Below, piece by piece: positions 1 to 10,012 of a stretch of 29,720 nt of DNA. Source of the stretch: JBDSGC01 sp046594105 (GTDB lineage Bacteria > Acidobacteriota > Thermoanaerobaculia > Gp7-AA8); assembly GCA_046594105.1 (NCBI GenBank), contig JBKJQB010000348.1:1-29720 (forward strand), given 5' to 3'. Both the position numbers and the translations under genes were made by a program. The notes beneath the pieces were generated by a model, which saw only the letters and a list, made by a program, of their open reading frames with translations, ran no database searches and was not told where the DNA came from. Within the stretch, counting starts at the first letter, position 1, and every line of letters starts with the position of its first letter.

Positions 1-420
1 GCCCGAGCTGGCCGCCGGCAAGTTGGCGCCTTCTATGCTGTCCAGCCGGGTTCGGAGCTTCAGGAATTGCATCGGGCTGAGCGGCGGGACTTTCGAGAAG
101 GCGGAGATGGCGCGGGGCACGGTCGGATCGGTGTCGCCGGGCAGAAGACTGTTCGCGTCGCCACCCGGCTGGGTGACAGGCAACTCTTCGACGTAGCGGT
201 AGACGACCACCCGTCGGACGGCGGGCAGACTGTTGCCGGCGGTGGTCATCGACGGATAGCCCCAGGTGAGAATCAGTTTCGGACCACGCTGTGCTACAAC
301 GAGATCGCTGGTCGCCTTCGGGATGACGGGAACCGGCGGATGCGGATCACCGCGTTTCCCGCAACCCGCCAGGCTCACCGCGGCAGCCAGAACCAGAAGA
401 ACGTTCCGTGTCGCTTGCAC
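1..420 (-). CDS. Lipoprotein with probable fibronectin type III-like domain (partial, 3' end outside window)
   Basis: Translating the minus strand from GTG at 420 gives 140 codons with no stop, so the gene runs off the left edge. The N-terminus is a short signal peptide ending in the lipobox LAGC (Cys at residue 20), followed by GKRGDPHPPVPVIPKATSDL. This Cys-Gly-Lys-x-Gly-x-Pro plus proline-rich linker is typical of small Gram-negative lipoproteins that carry an FnIII-like domain after the linker. The segment 'KLILTWGYPS' looks like the first strands of such a domain; that domain call is inference. The mature protein should be lipidated and held in the outer or inner membrane. The GTG start is chosen because it gives a normal 19-residue signal peptide. 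There is no Shine-Dalgarno sequence, but a TACAAT hexamer ends 7 bases before it, suggesting a leaderless message. It is divergent from glmS. Confidence 0.75.
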   Translation of the reverse strand, partial: MQATRNVLLVLAAAVSLAGCGKRGDPHPPVPVIPKATSDLVVAQRGPKLILTWGYPSMTTAGNSLPAVRRVVVYRYVEELPVTQPGGDANSLLPGDTDPTVPRAISAFSKVPPLSPMQFLKLRTRLDSIEGANLPAASSG

Positions 421-427
421 GGCGGCG

Positions 428-433
428 ATTGTA
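428..433 (-). promoter_or_regulatory. -10-like hexamer of the lipoprotein gene
   Basis: TACAAT on the minus strand, 7 bases before the GTG start. This spacing would place the transcript start on the start codon. No matching -35 box is visible. Confidence 0.45.
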
Positions 434-515
434 GCGGTGAACGGCGTACGGCCGGCACGGAAGTTCGGCCATCGAGCGGCAAACACATCCATCGTCAGCT
501 CAGGGGGAGATCGTC

Positions 516-2351
<1,836 letters not shown>

Positions 2352-2408
2352 TCGGGAAGAGCTGGATTCGCAACAGCCCACGCCCGGCGAAGTTGATTCG
2401 CGACGGTA

Positions 2409-2426
2409 GGCGCGCGAAGGCGCGCC
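2409..2426 (+). terminator. Perfect hairpin downstream of glmS, possible terminator
   Basis: GGCGCGC-GAAG-GCGCGCC is a 7-bp perfect stem with a 4-base loop, 58 bases after the glmS stop. No T-run follows, so it may be a processing or stability hairpin rather than a Rho-independent terminator. Confidence 0.35.
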
Positions 2427-2473
2427 ACACAATCCAGCCTTCGCGCTTCGTGGTTCTTGTGAGCGGAGCGAAT

Positions 2474-2583
2474 GGAGCGCCGGCATCCTTGCCGGCCGGT
2501 CCGCCGGCTTCCAGCCGGCGCCGTTCTGGCGAGCTCCTGCGGGCAGGATGCCCGCGGACCGGCCGGCAGGATGCCGGCGCTCC
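2474..2583. repeat. Long imperfect inverted repeat with internal hairpins
   Basis: The left arm (2474-2503) and right arm (2555-2583) are complementary over about 29 bp with a single one-base indel (CATCCTT versus CATCCT). The arms begin GGAGCGCCGGCATCC. Between them lie two more hairpins: CGCCGGC-TTCCA-GCCGGCG (about 2502-2520) and GCGGGC/GCCCGC (about 2539-2555). The block can fold into a three-part cruciform. It lies between the convergent glmS and mnmA ends, and any open frame through it reads as Arg/Pro/Ala-rich nonsense, so it is treated as a non-coding dispersed repeat. Confidence 0.85.
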
Positions 2584-2637
2584 GAAGGCAGCATGATTTC
2601 CCGCGGTGTCTCGGCGCCGGACGAAGACAAGGCGCTA

Positions 2638-2717
2638 GGAGCCTGCGCGGCAGAACTTCTTGGAGCGTGATCTCGGCGGAGCCTTGGGCAACCAGCGCCG
2701 CCGGCCGTGCCGGCCTA
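2638..2717 (-). repeat. Dispersed repeat copy A (full length, about 80 bp) beginning at the mnmA stop codon
   Basis: Read on the minus strand it starts TAGGCCGGCACGGCCGGC and ends GCAGGCTCC. It matches copy B (25489-25569) except for two substitutions and one inserted base. Its first three bases are the mnmA TAG stop. The leading GCCGGC-ACG-GCCGGC forms a tight hairpin. Confidence 0.9.
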
Positions 2718-3848
2718 CCGCGAGATCCAGCCGCCGCCCAGGCAGAGATCGCCGTCGTAGAAAACCACTGCCTGTCCCGGAGCGACGGCGCGCAATTTCT
2801 GCGCGAACTCCACGTGCGCACGCCCTCCCGGAAGAGGAGTGACCGTCGCGTCGACATCCGGGGCGCGCGAGCGCACACGGGCTTGAACGCTGACCGGGCC
2901 CGATGGCGGAAGACCGATCCAATGCACTTTCTCGGCGATGAGCTCGTCGCGCTGGAGCGCCGATTCCGGCCCGATCACCACGCGGCGGGTCGCCGGAATG
3001 ATGTCCACCACATAGATTCGATCCGCCGTTCCGCCAATCTGCAGACCCCGACGCTGGCCGATGGTGAAGTGGTAGTAGCCATCGTGACGGCCTACAACTT
3101 TGCCCTCGAGATCGACGATTTCGCCGGCAGCATCGTGCTCAGCGACTGATCTGGCCATGGTCAGCAACTCGTCGTTTTCGCCGTCTTCTGTCAGCGCAAT
3201 CGCCGAGGCTTCGCGCTCTACGATTTTTGCGTAACTGTCGGCTTGCGGAACGAAGCAGATCTCGTACGAGTCTTTCTTCTGTGCCACAGAGAGTCCCGCG
3301 TTCTCAGCGATGACCCGCACTTCCGGCTTGGTCAGCTCCCCCAGCGGAAAGAGCGCCTCGGCCAGCTGCCACTGAGAAAGCTCGAACAGAAAGTACGACT
3401 GATCCTTCGCCAGGTCGCGCGCCTTACGCAACTCGAACAGCCCGGTCGGGGCCACCGTGATGCGGGCGTAGTGTCCGGTGGCGATCTTCTCCGCGCCGAT
3501 GGCCTGCGCCTTGTGGTGGAACAGGTCGAACTTCACATGCGTGTTGCAGAGCACGCAGGGGCTGGGGGTCATCCCGTTCAGATACGACGCCACGAACGGC
3601 GCGATGACCTTCTGGTGAAAGTTTTCCTCGAGGTTGAGCGTGAAGTGCGGGATCTCCAGCTTCCAGGCCACACGGCGGGCGTCCGCGAGGTCGTCCAGGG
3701 TGCAGCATCCGCCGTATTGAGAGGCTCCGTCCGCGAGGTTGTCGTACATCTGCATCGACAACCCCACCACCTCATGTCCCTGAGACTTGAGGAGGTAGGC
3801 AGCCGCTGACGAGTCGACTCCTCCGGACATGGCGACGGCGATCTTCAC
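2715..3848 (-). CDS. mnmA: tRNA-uridine 2-sulfurtransferase
   Basis: MnmA thiolates U34 at the wobble position of tRNA-Lys, -Glu and -Gln, using sulfur relayed to a catalytic cysteine and ATP activation. The 377 residues match the family. Visible features are the PP-loop SGGVDSS (residues 8-14), the catalytic pair Cys101 (SPCVLCN) and Cys198 (KKDSYEICF), GHYARI near 125, and the C-terminal beta-barrel with HFTIGQRRGL. The start is GTG at 3848, giving MKIAVAMSGG. It has no Shine-Dalgarno, but a TAGCAT hexamer ends 6 bases upstream, consistent with a leaderless transcript. The TAG stop coincides with the start of dispersed repeat copy A. It is divergent from a small response regulator. Confidence 0.97.
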   Translation of the reverse strand: MKIAVAMSGGVDSSAAAYLLKSQGHEVVGLSMQMYDNLADGASQYGGCCTLDDLADARRVAWKLEIPHFTLNLEENFHQKVIAPFVASYLNGMTPSPCVLCNTHVKFDLFHHKAQAIGAEKIATGHYARITVAPTGLFELRKARDLAKDQSYFLFELSQWQLAEALFPLGELTKPEVRVIAENAGLSVAQKKDSYEICFVPQADSYAKIVEREASAIALTEDGENDELLTMARSVAEHDAAGEIVDLEGKVVGRHDGYYHFTIGQRRGLQIGGTADRIYVVDIIPATRRVVIGPESALQRDELIAEKVHWIGLPPSGPVSVQARVRSRAPDVDATVTPLPGGRAHVEFAQKLRAVAPGQAVVFYDGDLCLGGGWISR

Positions 3849-3854
3849 GTTCTG

Positions 3855-3860
3855 ATGCTA
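3855..3860 (-). promoter_or_regulatory. -10-like hexamer of mnmA
   Basis: TAGCAT on the minus strand, 6 bases before the GTG start of mnmA. No clear -35 box is present. Confidence 0.4.
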
Positions 3861-4340
3861 ACAGCCAGCGTGGACAGGGCATTGCTTGTGCAGGCCTTTT
3901 CGGCGATGGTCGAGTCGGAAGTGGGCGGGACAGAGGCGGCGGCCGCGAGCGTGCTGGTGGTGGACGATGATCCCAGCATCCGCAAGCTGATCATCGCCGC
4001 TCTGAAGCGGGACGGCTATGTCTTCGGTGAGGCGAACAACGGCCGCGACGCGCTCCAGCTAATGCGCTCCATGCATCCCTCGGTCGTAGTGCTCGATCTG
4101 ATGATGCCCATCGTGTCCGGTTGGCAGGTGCTCGATGAGCGCCAGAAGGACGCGGAATTGCTGCAGATTCCGGTCATCCTGATCAGCGCGAATCGCGCTC
4201 CCGAGGTCGCTGGCGCCATCGATCAGGGAATCTGCGCGTTCCTGCCGAAGCCCTTCGACATCGCGGTACTCAGCGCGTTGGTTCGCAGCTGTCTGCGGCC
4301 GGACGGCGACCGGGGGATGGGGCTTACTCCGCCGGCGTAA
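3855..4340 (+). CDS. Single-domain response regulator (CheY-like receiver)
   Basis: This is a stand-alone phosphoreceiver domain with no output domain. Acidic pocket residues are in VLVVDDDPSIRK (about 35-44), the phospho-acceptor is Asp81 (VVVLDLMMP), and the conserved Lys is Lys132 (FLPKPFD). Such proteins pass phosphate to other proteins or bind a partner. No histidine kinase is adjacent, so it is an orphan regulator; an HPt protein and a kinase sit further along the window. The start is uncertain: ATG 3855 overlaps the mnmA promoter region, while ATG 3906 removes 17 poorly conserved residues. Neither has a good Shine-Dalgarno. The 3' end overlaps the end of the convergent maeB by 17 bases. 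Confidence 0.9.
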   Translation: MLTASVDRALLVQAFSAMVESEVGGTEAAAASVLVVDDDPSIRKLIIAALKRDGYVFGEANNGRDALQLMRSMHPSVVVLDLMMPIVSGWQVLDERQKDAELLQIPVILISANRAPEVAGAIDQGICAFLPKPFDIAVLSALVRSCLRPDGDRGMGLTPPA

Positions 4341-6591
4341 TCTGCTGTGCGTCGACCACGGCAATGGCCGCCATGTTCACGATGTCGTTGACGTCCACTC
4401 CACGCTGCAGGACGTGAACCGGCTTGGCCATTCCCTGGAGGATCGGACCGATGGCCTCCGCTCCGCCCAGTCTCCACAGCAGTTTGTAGGCGGCGTTGGC
4501 AGAGTCGAGATTCGGAAAAATCAACACATTGGCGTCGCCTTTGATGGCGCTCCATGGATAGTCGGCATTCGCGATTTCCGGAACGACCGCCGTATCCGCC
4601 TGCATCTCTCCCTCGACCACCAGGTCAGGACGGCGTTCTTTCAGAATGCGAACGGCCTCTCGCACCTTTTCGGAGGCCGGATCGGTGGTCGAGCCGAAGT
4701 TCGAGAAGGAGATCATGGCGATGCGCGGTTCCAGACTGAACCGCCGCGCCGTCTCCGCCGTGAGCACCGCGATGTCCGCAAGATCCTCGGCCGTTGGATC
4801 GATGTTGACCGTGGTGTCGGCCAGAACCAGCATGCGGTTCTTGAACATCAGGAGGTAGGCACCTGACACTTTCCTGACCCCGGGCTTCATCTTCACGATC
4901 TGCAAGGCGGGGCGGATCGTGGCGGGGTAATAGGCATGCAGTCCAGAGATGACGCCGTCGGCATCCCCTGCGTCGATCATCATCATGGCGAAGTAGTTGC
5001 GACTCTTAACGATGCGATGAGCATCCGCCAGCGTGATTCCGTGACGGGCCCGCAGCTCATGAAACTTACGGACGTACTGCTCCCGCTGCGGGCAGGACTC
5101 CACATCGATGATGGTGACCTTCGTTTCATCGACGTTGTACTTCTTGAGTAGCGGGGCGACGACATCGCGCCGAACCAGAAGGATCGGTCGGGCCAGACCT
5201 TCGTCGATGAGGATCTTGGCCGCGCGGATGATCTTTTCCTGCTCGCCTTCTGGAAACACGATGCGCTTCGGATCGCGTTTCGCGCTGTCGTAGACGGCGT
5301 GCATCATTCCGCGAGACCGGCCCAGCAGTTGCTCCAGCTTCCGCCGATACGCGTCGTAGTCGGCGATCGGCTGCTGCGCCACTCCCGTTTCCGCCGCCGC
5401 CTTAGCCACGGCAACCGGCACGTTGAGCAGCACGCGGTAATCGAATGGCGTCGGAATCAGGTACTCCCGACCGAATGAGAAACGTTCCCGACCGTAAGCG
5501 CGCAGCACGGAATCGGGGACATCTTCTTTCGCCAGGTCGGCCAGCGCCTTTGAGGCAGCGAGCTTCATCTCATCGTTGATGGTGGTGGCCCGGCAGTCCA
5601 GCGCTCCTCGGAAGATGAAGGGAAATCCGAGGACGTTGTTCACCTGGTTTGGGTAATCGGAACGGCCGGTGGCCATGATCAGGTCGGGCCGAGCGGCGAT
5701 CGCTTCGTCGTAACCGATCTCCGGATCGGGGTTGGCCATGGCGAAGACGATGGGGTTGGCCGCCATGCCCCGAAGCATCTCCTGCGTGACGATCCCGCCG
5801 ACGGAGAGTCCGACGAATACATCGGCACCTTCGAGCGCCTGTCCAAGAGTGCGCGCCTTGGTATCGGCGGCGAACTCCTCCTTGTAGGACGTCATCTCCA
5901 CTGTGCGCCCGCGGAAGATCACACCCTTGCTGTCGGAGAGAATCACGTTTTCCTTCCGAAGCCCCATCTTGATGTAGAGGCGCAGGCAGGCCATCGCTGC
6001 AGCGCCGGCGCCGGAGATCACCAGGCGCACCTTGGCGATGTCCTTGCCAGCGACTTCCAGCGCGTTTTTCAGCGCCGCCGCTGAGATGATCGCCGTTCCA
6101 TGCTGGTCGTCATGGAAGACCGGGATCTTCATTTCTTTTTTGAGCCGGTCCTCGATCTCGAAACACTCCGGGGCGGCGATGTCCTCGAGATTGATCCCCC
6201 CGAACGTCGGCTCCAGCAGCTTCACGCAGCGGATGAACTCCTCGGTGTCCCGGGTGTCCACTTCGAGGTCGAAGACGTCGATGTCGGCGAACCGCTTGAA
6301 GAGAACGGCCTTGCCTTCCATGACCGGCTTTCCGGCCGCTGGACCGATGTTGCCCAGGCCGAGGACGGCGGTGCCATTGGAGATCACCGCTACGAGATTG
6401 CCCTTGTTCGTGTACTTGTAGACATCGTTCGGCTCGCGGGCGATCTCCAGACAGGGTTTGGCCACACCCGGCGTGTAGGCGAGAGCGAGATCGCGTTGCG
6501 TTGCCGTCGGTTTGGTGGGGATGACCTCGGTTTTTCCGGGACGACCGCCCGAGTGATACTCCAGAGCGTCGTCGCGCTCGTTATCGGCCAT
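4324..6591 (-). CDS. maeB: NADP-dependent malic enzyme with phosphotransacetylase-like C-terminal domain
   Basis: MaeB decarboxylates malate to pyruvate, yielding NADPH. The 755-residue two-part architecture is typical. The malic enzyme half is about residues 1-430 (AYTPGVAKPCLEI, VLGLGNIGP, FGGINLEDIAAPECF, FHDDQHGTA, nucleotide-binding VISGAGAAAMACL, MANPDPEI). The phosphate acetyl/butyryltransferase-like half is about 430-755 (RIVFPEGEQEKI, DADGVISG, SFSNFGS, GEMQAD, FPNLDSANAAYKL). In known MaeB enzymes the second half serves in allosteric control (acetyl-CoA) rather than catalysis. The start is ATG 6591, with CGGAGA 9 bases upstream on the minus strand. The upstream in-frame extension is a poorly conserved Ala/Arg stretch and was not used. 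Confidence 0.97.
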   Translation of the reverse strand: MADNERDDALEYHSGGRPGKTEVIPTKPTATQRDLALAYTPGVAKPCLEIAREPNDVYKYTNKGNLVAVISNGTAVLGLGNIGPAAGKPVMEGKAVLFKRFADIDVFDLEVDTRDTEEFIRCVKLLEPTFGGINLEDIAAPECFEIEDRLKKEMKIPVFHDDQHGTAIISAAALKNALEVAGKDIAKVRLVISGAGAAAMACLRLYIKMGLRKENVILSDSKGVIFRGRTVEMTSYKEEFAADTKARTLGQALEGADVFVGLSVGGIVTQEMLRGMAANPIVFAMANPDPEIGYDEAIAARPDLIMATGRSDYPNQVNNVLGFPFIFRGALDCRATTINDEMKLAASKALADLAKEDVPDSVLRAYGRERFSFGREYLIPTPFDYRVLLNVPVAVAKAAAETGVAQQPIADYDAYRRKLEQLLGRSRGMMHAVYDSAKRDPKRIVFPEGEQEKIIRAAKILIDEGLARPILLVRRDVVAPLLKKYNVDETKVTIIDVESCPQREQYVRKFHELRARHGITLADAHRIVKSRNYFAMMMIDAGDADGVISGLHAYYPATIRPALQIVKMKPGVRKVSGAYLLMFKNRMLVLADTTVNIDPTAEDLADIAVLTAETARRFSLEPRIAMISFSNFGSTTDPASEKVREAVRILKERRPDLVVEGEMQADTAVVPEIANADYPWSAIKGDANVLIFPNLDSANAAYKLLWRLGGAEAIGPILQGMAKPVHVLQRGVDVNDIVNMAAIAVVDAQQITPAE

Positions 6592-6773
6592 GAATGGGGG
6601 TCTCCGTAATTCGATGCTGCGCGCGCCCTTGGCAGGCGCGGCGGGCGAGTCTATCAGTCTCAGTCTTGCCGTGGCCGCTCGAAGGCCTGCCATCACGGAG
6701 AGGGCTGACCCGACGGCAAGGATGCCAGGCGGTCCGAAGCCGAGCCATCTGATTTCGTCACCGGCCCGCCGGC

Positions 6774-6800
6774 AAACAGAAACGCCGCCCGGAGGCGGCG
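6774..6800 (-). terminator. Rho-independent terminator of the lolA-tgt-yajC-secD-secF operon
   Basis: On the minus strand a 7-bp perfect stem CGCCGCC/GGCGGCG with a 4-base loop (stem arms 6783-6789 and 6794-6800) is followed at once by TTTCTGTTT. It lies about 30 bases after the secF stop. Confidence 0.85.
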
Positions 6801-6830
6801 CTTCTCATCGGATGACTGCGGGGAGCGGGA

Positions 6831-8051
6831 TCAGCCGGCGCGGCGCTTCCGCTGTGCCGGAGGCGTCTCATCGCGCGGGGTCTCAGTCCGCTGGCGCGCC
6901 ACGGGACCGGCGACGTCGTGCGTCCTCCCGGTCATCTTGTTCCAGAAGATGGCCACGGCCGGGACGATGGTCACCGTCGAGTAGGTGCCGGCCAGCACGC
7001 CGATCAGCAGGATCCAGGCAAATTCGTGGATGACCTTGCCCCCGAACAGCAGGAGGGCAACCAGGACGATGACCACCGAGCCTGAGGTCAGGATCGTCCG
7101 GGACAGCGTCTGGTTCATGGCCAGGTTGAGCTGCTCCTCCAGGGTCATGCGGGTCTTCAGCTTGCGCCGGTTCTCGCGAACACGGTCGTACGTGACCACG
7201 GTGTCGTTGATGGAGTAACCGACGATGAGCAGCAGGGCTGCGACGATGTTCAGCGAGAACTCACCGTTGATGAAGGCCAGAAAAGCCAGCGACAGAATGA
7301 TGTCGTGAACGATGCAGACGATGGCCGCGAAGCCGAACATGAGGTCGAAGCGGAGCCATAGATAGATGCCCATGGCCAGCGTGGACAGAATGACCGCCCA
7401 GATCGCTTTCTGTTGCAGCTCTTTCCCGACCTGGGGGCCGACCGTCTCCTGATTGAGCACGTTGAAGGCTCCCAGGAAAGTCTTCTCATTGATGACGCGG
7501 GCGATGCCGGTGGTCACTCCGGGGGCCGAGGTGACCTGGCTCGTGCTGGTGAAGAGGCCGAGCTCCGAGCGCTTGTTGATGACGGCCTGCGAAATGTTCG
7601 CGTAGTACTGCCGCGCATCGGGGCGGGTCCCTTTGGCGTCGGGATCGGCGGACACCAGAAGGTCGGCCAGACGATCGCGACCCTGGTAGTTCAGATCGAG
7701 CTTTCCGCCGTTAGTCGACTGGGGATTCAGGGTCTGGTTCAGCTTCTGCACCACCTGACCGGCGTAGTCGGTCTCTTTCCGCTGCTCCGGAAGGCGGATC
7801 AGGACGGCACGATCCTCTGCCTTTCCGTACTGCTGGATGGAGGCGTCGGCCAGCTGCGCCCGGAGCTGGTCCATGGGAACGGCGTCTCGGAACTTGAGCA
7901 CGATGCTGGCGCCGCCGGCGAAGTCGATACCCCAGTTGACGCCGCGCTTGAGGAAGAGCGCCGCGCCCAGCAGTGCAAAGATGACCGAAAACGCTACGGC
8001 ATAAAGCCGCAACTTTACGAAGTCGTATTTAGTATCAACAAATATCTGCAT
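6831..8051 (-). CDS. secF: Protein translocase subunit SecF
   Basis: SecF works with SecD and YajC in the inner membrane, using proton motive force to pull preproteins through SecYEG. The 406 residues include an N-terminal membrane helix (about 15-35), the family signature GVNWGIDFAGGASIVLKF, a periplasmic P1 segment, and five C-terminal membrane helices from about residue 210 with YSINDTVVTYDRVREN. A polar Arg/Thr-rich tail follows residue 375. The periplasmic segment between helices 1 and 2 is somewhat long. The start is ATG 8051, with AAGGACA upstream and 16 bases after the secD stop. It is the last gene of the operon. Confidence 0.97.
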   Translation of the reverse strand: MQIFVDTKYDFVKLRLYAVAFSVIFALLGAALFLKRGVNWGIDFAGGASIVLKFRDAVPMDQLRAQLADASIQQYGKAEDRAVLIRLPEQRKETDYAGQVVQKLNQTLNPQSTNGGKLDLNYQGRDRLADLLVSADPDAKGTRPDARQYYANISQAVINKRSELGLFTSTSQVTSAPGVTTGIARVINEKTFLGAFNVLNQETVGPQVGKELQQKAIWAVILSTLAMGIYLWLRFDLMFGFAAIVCIVHDIILSLAFLAFINGEFSLNIVAALLLIVGYSINDTVVTYDRVRENRRKLKTRMTLEEQLNLAMNQTLSRTILTSGSVVIVLVALLLFGGKVIHEFAWILLIGVLAGTYSTVTIVPAVAIFWNKMTGRTHDVAGPVARQRTETPRDETPPAQRKRRAG

Positions 8052-8067
8052 TATATGTCCTTGTCTA

Positions 8068-9636
8068 TCAGATGCTCATCGTGACCGGCCGATTCTGCGG
8101 CTTGTACACGAGGTCGAAGATCACCCGCGATACGAAGAAGGCGGTGAACACCGACGCGAACAGGCCGATGAGCAGCGTCACGGCAAATCCCTTGATCGGC
8201 CCCGTTCCAAACTGGAAGAGGAACAGCGCCGAGATGATGGTGGTCATGTGGGTATCGATGATCGTTCCGAAAGCGCGGGCGAACCCGTTCTCGATCGCCG
8301 CACGCACAGCCTTGCCTTCCCGTAGCTCCTCGCGGATTCTCTCGAACACCAGCACGTTCGAATCCACCGCTATGCCCAGCGTCAGGATGATGCCGGCGAT
8401 CCCCGGCAGCGTCAGCGTGGCGTGGAAGATGGCCATCATTCCCAGCAGGATCACCAGGTTGAGGAACAGGGCCAGCACGGCGTTGACGCCCGCGCCTCGG
8501 TAGTACAGGAGCACGCCCACAATCAGCGCGACGAAACCGATCAGGGACGCCAGGATGCCCTGGCGGATGGAGTCGCGGCCGAGCGATGGTCCGACCGTCC
8601 GCTCTTCCAGCGTGGTCAGCGACGCAGGCAGCGAGCCGCTGCGCAGCACCAGCGAAAGATCGGAGGCCTGCTGCGTGGTGAAGCTGCCCTCGATCACTCC
8701 CTGGTCATCGATGCGGCTGTTGATCTTTGGCGCCGACACGACTTTGTTGTCCAGGACGATGGCCAGCCGGCGGTTCACGTTGTTGCCGGTGAGCTCACCG
8801 AACTTGCGTGCGCCGTCAGGAGTCAGCGAGAAGCCGACGTTCGGCTCTCCAAGGCGCCCCTTCTGCACGCGTGCGTTCTTGAGGTCCGTGCCGGTGACCG
8901 GTACGACCTTGCGCACGGCATAGAACTCCGTGCCTGCCGCGCGTCCGAGGGCGTCTTCGCGCGTTCCCGGGATCACGTCCACCTCGTTCTTCATGCTGGG
9001 GGAGACGCTGGCCATGACGGTGTTCACGTCGGAGGCTGCTTCGCCCTCCACCAGCCGGAACTGCAGCATCGCGGTGGTCTTGATGATGTCTTTGACGCGC
9101 GCCGGATCGTCGACGCCCGGCAACTGGATGATGATGCGATTGCCGCTTTCGGGCGCGATGTAGGGCTCGGTCACGCCGAGGGCGTTGACGCGGTTGTCGA
9201 TGGTCTCCACCGAGTGCGCCACGGTGTCGCGCTCCAGAATGCTCATGGCCACCGACTTCATCCGGAACTGCATCGCGCCCTCAGGGGTGCGCGACTGATC
9301 GAAGGTCGGCAGAAAGTCTTTGGCGATCTTTTCGTATTCGGTCGTGGCCACACCGGCCGGCGGCATGGCCAGGAAGGTCGCATCATCGGTCCGGCGCGTG
9401 GTAGGAATCGGAAGATTGGTCTTTTTCGACTGATTCTTCAGCGCTTCAGCAGCCTGATCGACTTCCAGTTTCGTGGCGTCGCCGACATTGACGCGCATCA
9501 CCAGATGCGTTCCGCCCTTCAGGTCCAGCCCGCGGCGAATCGGCTCATCGGAGATCACTCCGGGGATCAGCACGACCGTGAAAACGATCAGCACCAGCGC
9601 AATGAGCGCAAGCTTCCACACAAGATTGGTGTTCAA
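8068..9636 (-). CDS. secD: Protein translocase subunit SecD
   Basis: SecD is the large periplasmic partner of SecF. The 522 residues show an N-terminal membrane helix (about 8-26), the signature IRRGLDLKGGTHLVMRVN, the P1 head region (NRVNALGVTEPYI, RIIIQLPGVDDPARV), and six-helix SecD/SSD-type membrane segments from about 345, including LTLGIAVDSNVLVFERIREE. The start is TTG 9636, with an excellent GGAGGAA Shine-Dalgarno just upstream, which outweighs the rare codon. It lies between yajC and secF with short spacers. Confidence 0.97.
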   Translation of the reverse strand: MNTNLVWKLALIALVLIVFTVVLIPGVISDEPIRRGLDLKGGTHLVMRVNVGDATKLEVDQAAEALKNQSKKTNLPIPTTRRTDDATFLAMPPAGVATTEYEKIAKDFLPTFDQSRTPEGAMQFRMKSVAMSILERDTVAHSVETIDNRVNALGVTEPYIAPESGNRIIIQLPGVDDPARVKDIIKTTAMLQFRLVEGEAASDVNTVMASVSPSMKNEVDVIPGTREDALGRAAGTEFYAVRKVVPVTGTDLKNARVQKGRLGEPNVGFSLTPDGARKFGELTGNNVNRRLAIVLDNKVVSAPKINSRIDDQGVIEGSFTTQQASDLSLVLRSGSLPASLTTLEERTVGPSLGRDSIRQGILASLIGFVALIVGVLLYYRGAGVNAVLALFLNLVILLGMMAIFHATLTLPGIAGIILTLGIAVDSNVLVFERIREELREGKAVRAAIENGFARAFGTIIDTHMTTIISALFLFQFGTGPIKGFAVTLLIGLFASVFTAFFVSRVIFDLVYKPQNRPVTMSI

Positions 9637-9660
9637 GAGTTCCTCCAGGAGAGCGACCGG

Positions 9661-9975
9661 TTACTCAGCCGCATCGCCGCTCAAACCGGTGACCGCAGAA
9701 CGGGCCACCTTGATCCTGAGATTTTCTGCAATCTTCAGGTAGACGACTTCGGGCTCAACGCTCTGAATCGTCCCGTAAATCCCGCCCGAAGTGACCACCC
9801 GGTCGCCCTTCTTCAGCGAGCCCAGCATTTCCTGCGTCTTGCGCCGCTGCTTGTTTGCGGGGGCGATGACCAGAAAGTAGAAAACGAGAAAAATGGCCGC
9901 GATCGGCAGGAAATTCATCAGCAACGCGCTCAGGGAGCTGTTGCCGGCGGATTGAAGCAGAGCAATCATCATCAT
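9661..9975 (-). CDS. yajC: Preprotein translocase subunit YajC
   Basis: YajC is a small single-pass membrane protein that associates with SecDF. The 104 residues carry an N-terminal helix (NFLPIAAIFLVFYFLVIAP, about 19-38), the family motif RRKTQEMLGSLKKGDRVVTSGGIYGTI, and a short cytoplasmic beta domain. Three successive ATG codons (9975, 9972, 9969) begin MMMIALLQSAG. The first is taken as the start because it gives the usual short leader before the helix. An upstream GTG at 10029 would add 18 polar residues and overlap tgt, which is unlike the family. Confidence 0.95.
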   Translation of the reverse strand: MMMIALLQSAGNSSLSALLMNFLPIAAIFLVFYFLVIAPANKQRRKTQEMLGSLKKGDRVVTSGGIYGTIQSVEPEVVYLKIAENLRIKVARSAVTGLSGDAAE

Positions 9976-10012
9976 TGTGGTTTGGTTCGTCGCTGATTCG
10001 GCTGGCCGGCGC

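Noticed and set aside
421..515. glmS ribozyme
   Set aside because: Fewer than 100 bases separate the divergent start codons and no ribozyme-like core is seen.
2352..2714. Possible small protein genes in the glmS-mnmA gap
   Set aside because: All frames there are generated by the inverted repeats and lack start signals or recognisable sequence.
8422..9996. A 524-codon plus-strand open frame
   Set aside because: It is the antisense of secD and yajC, and its residues (His/Arg/Asp/Gln-rich) show no motif.
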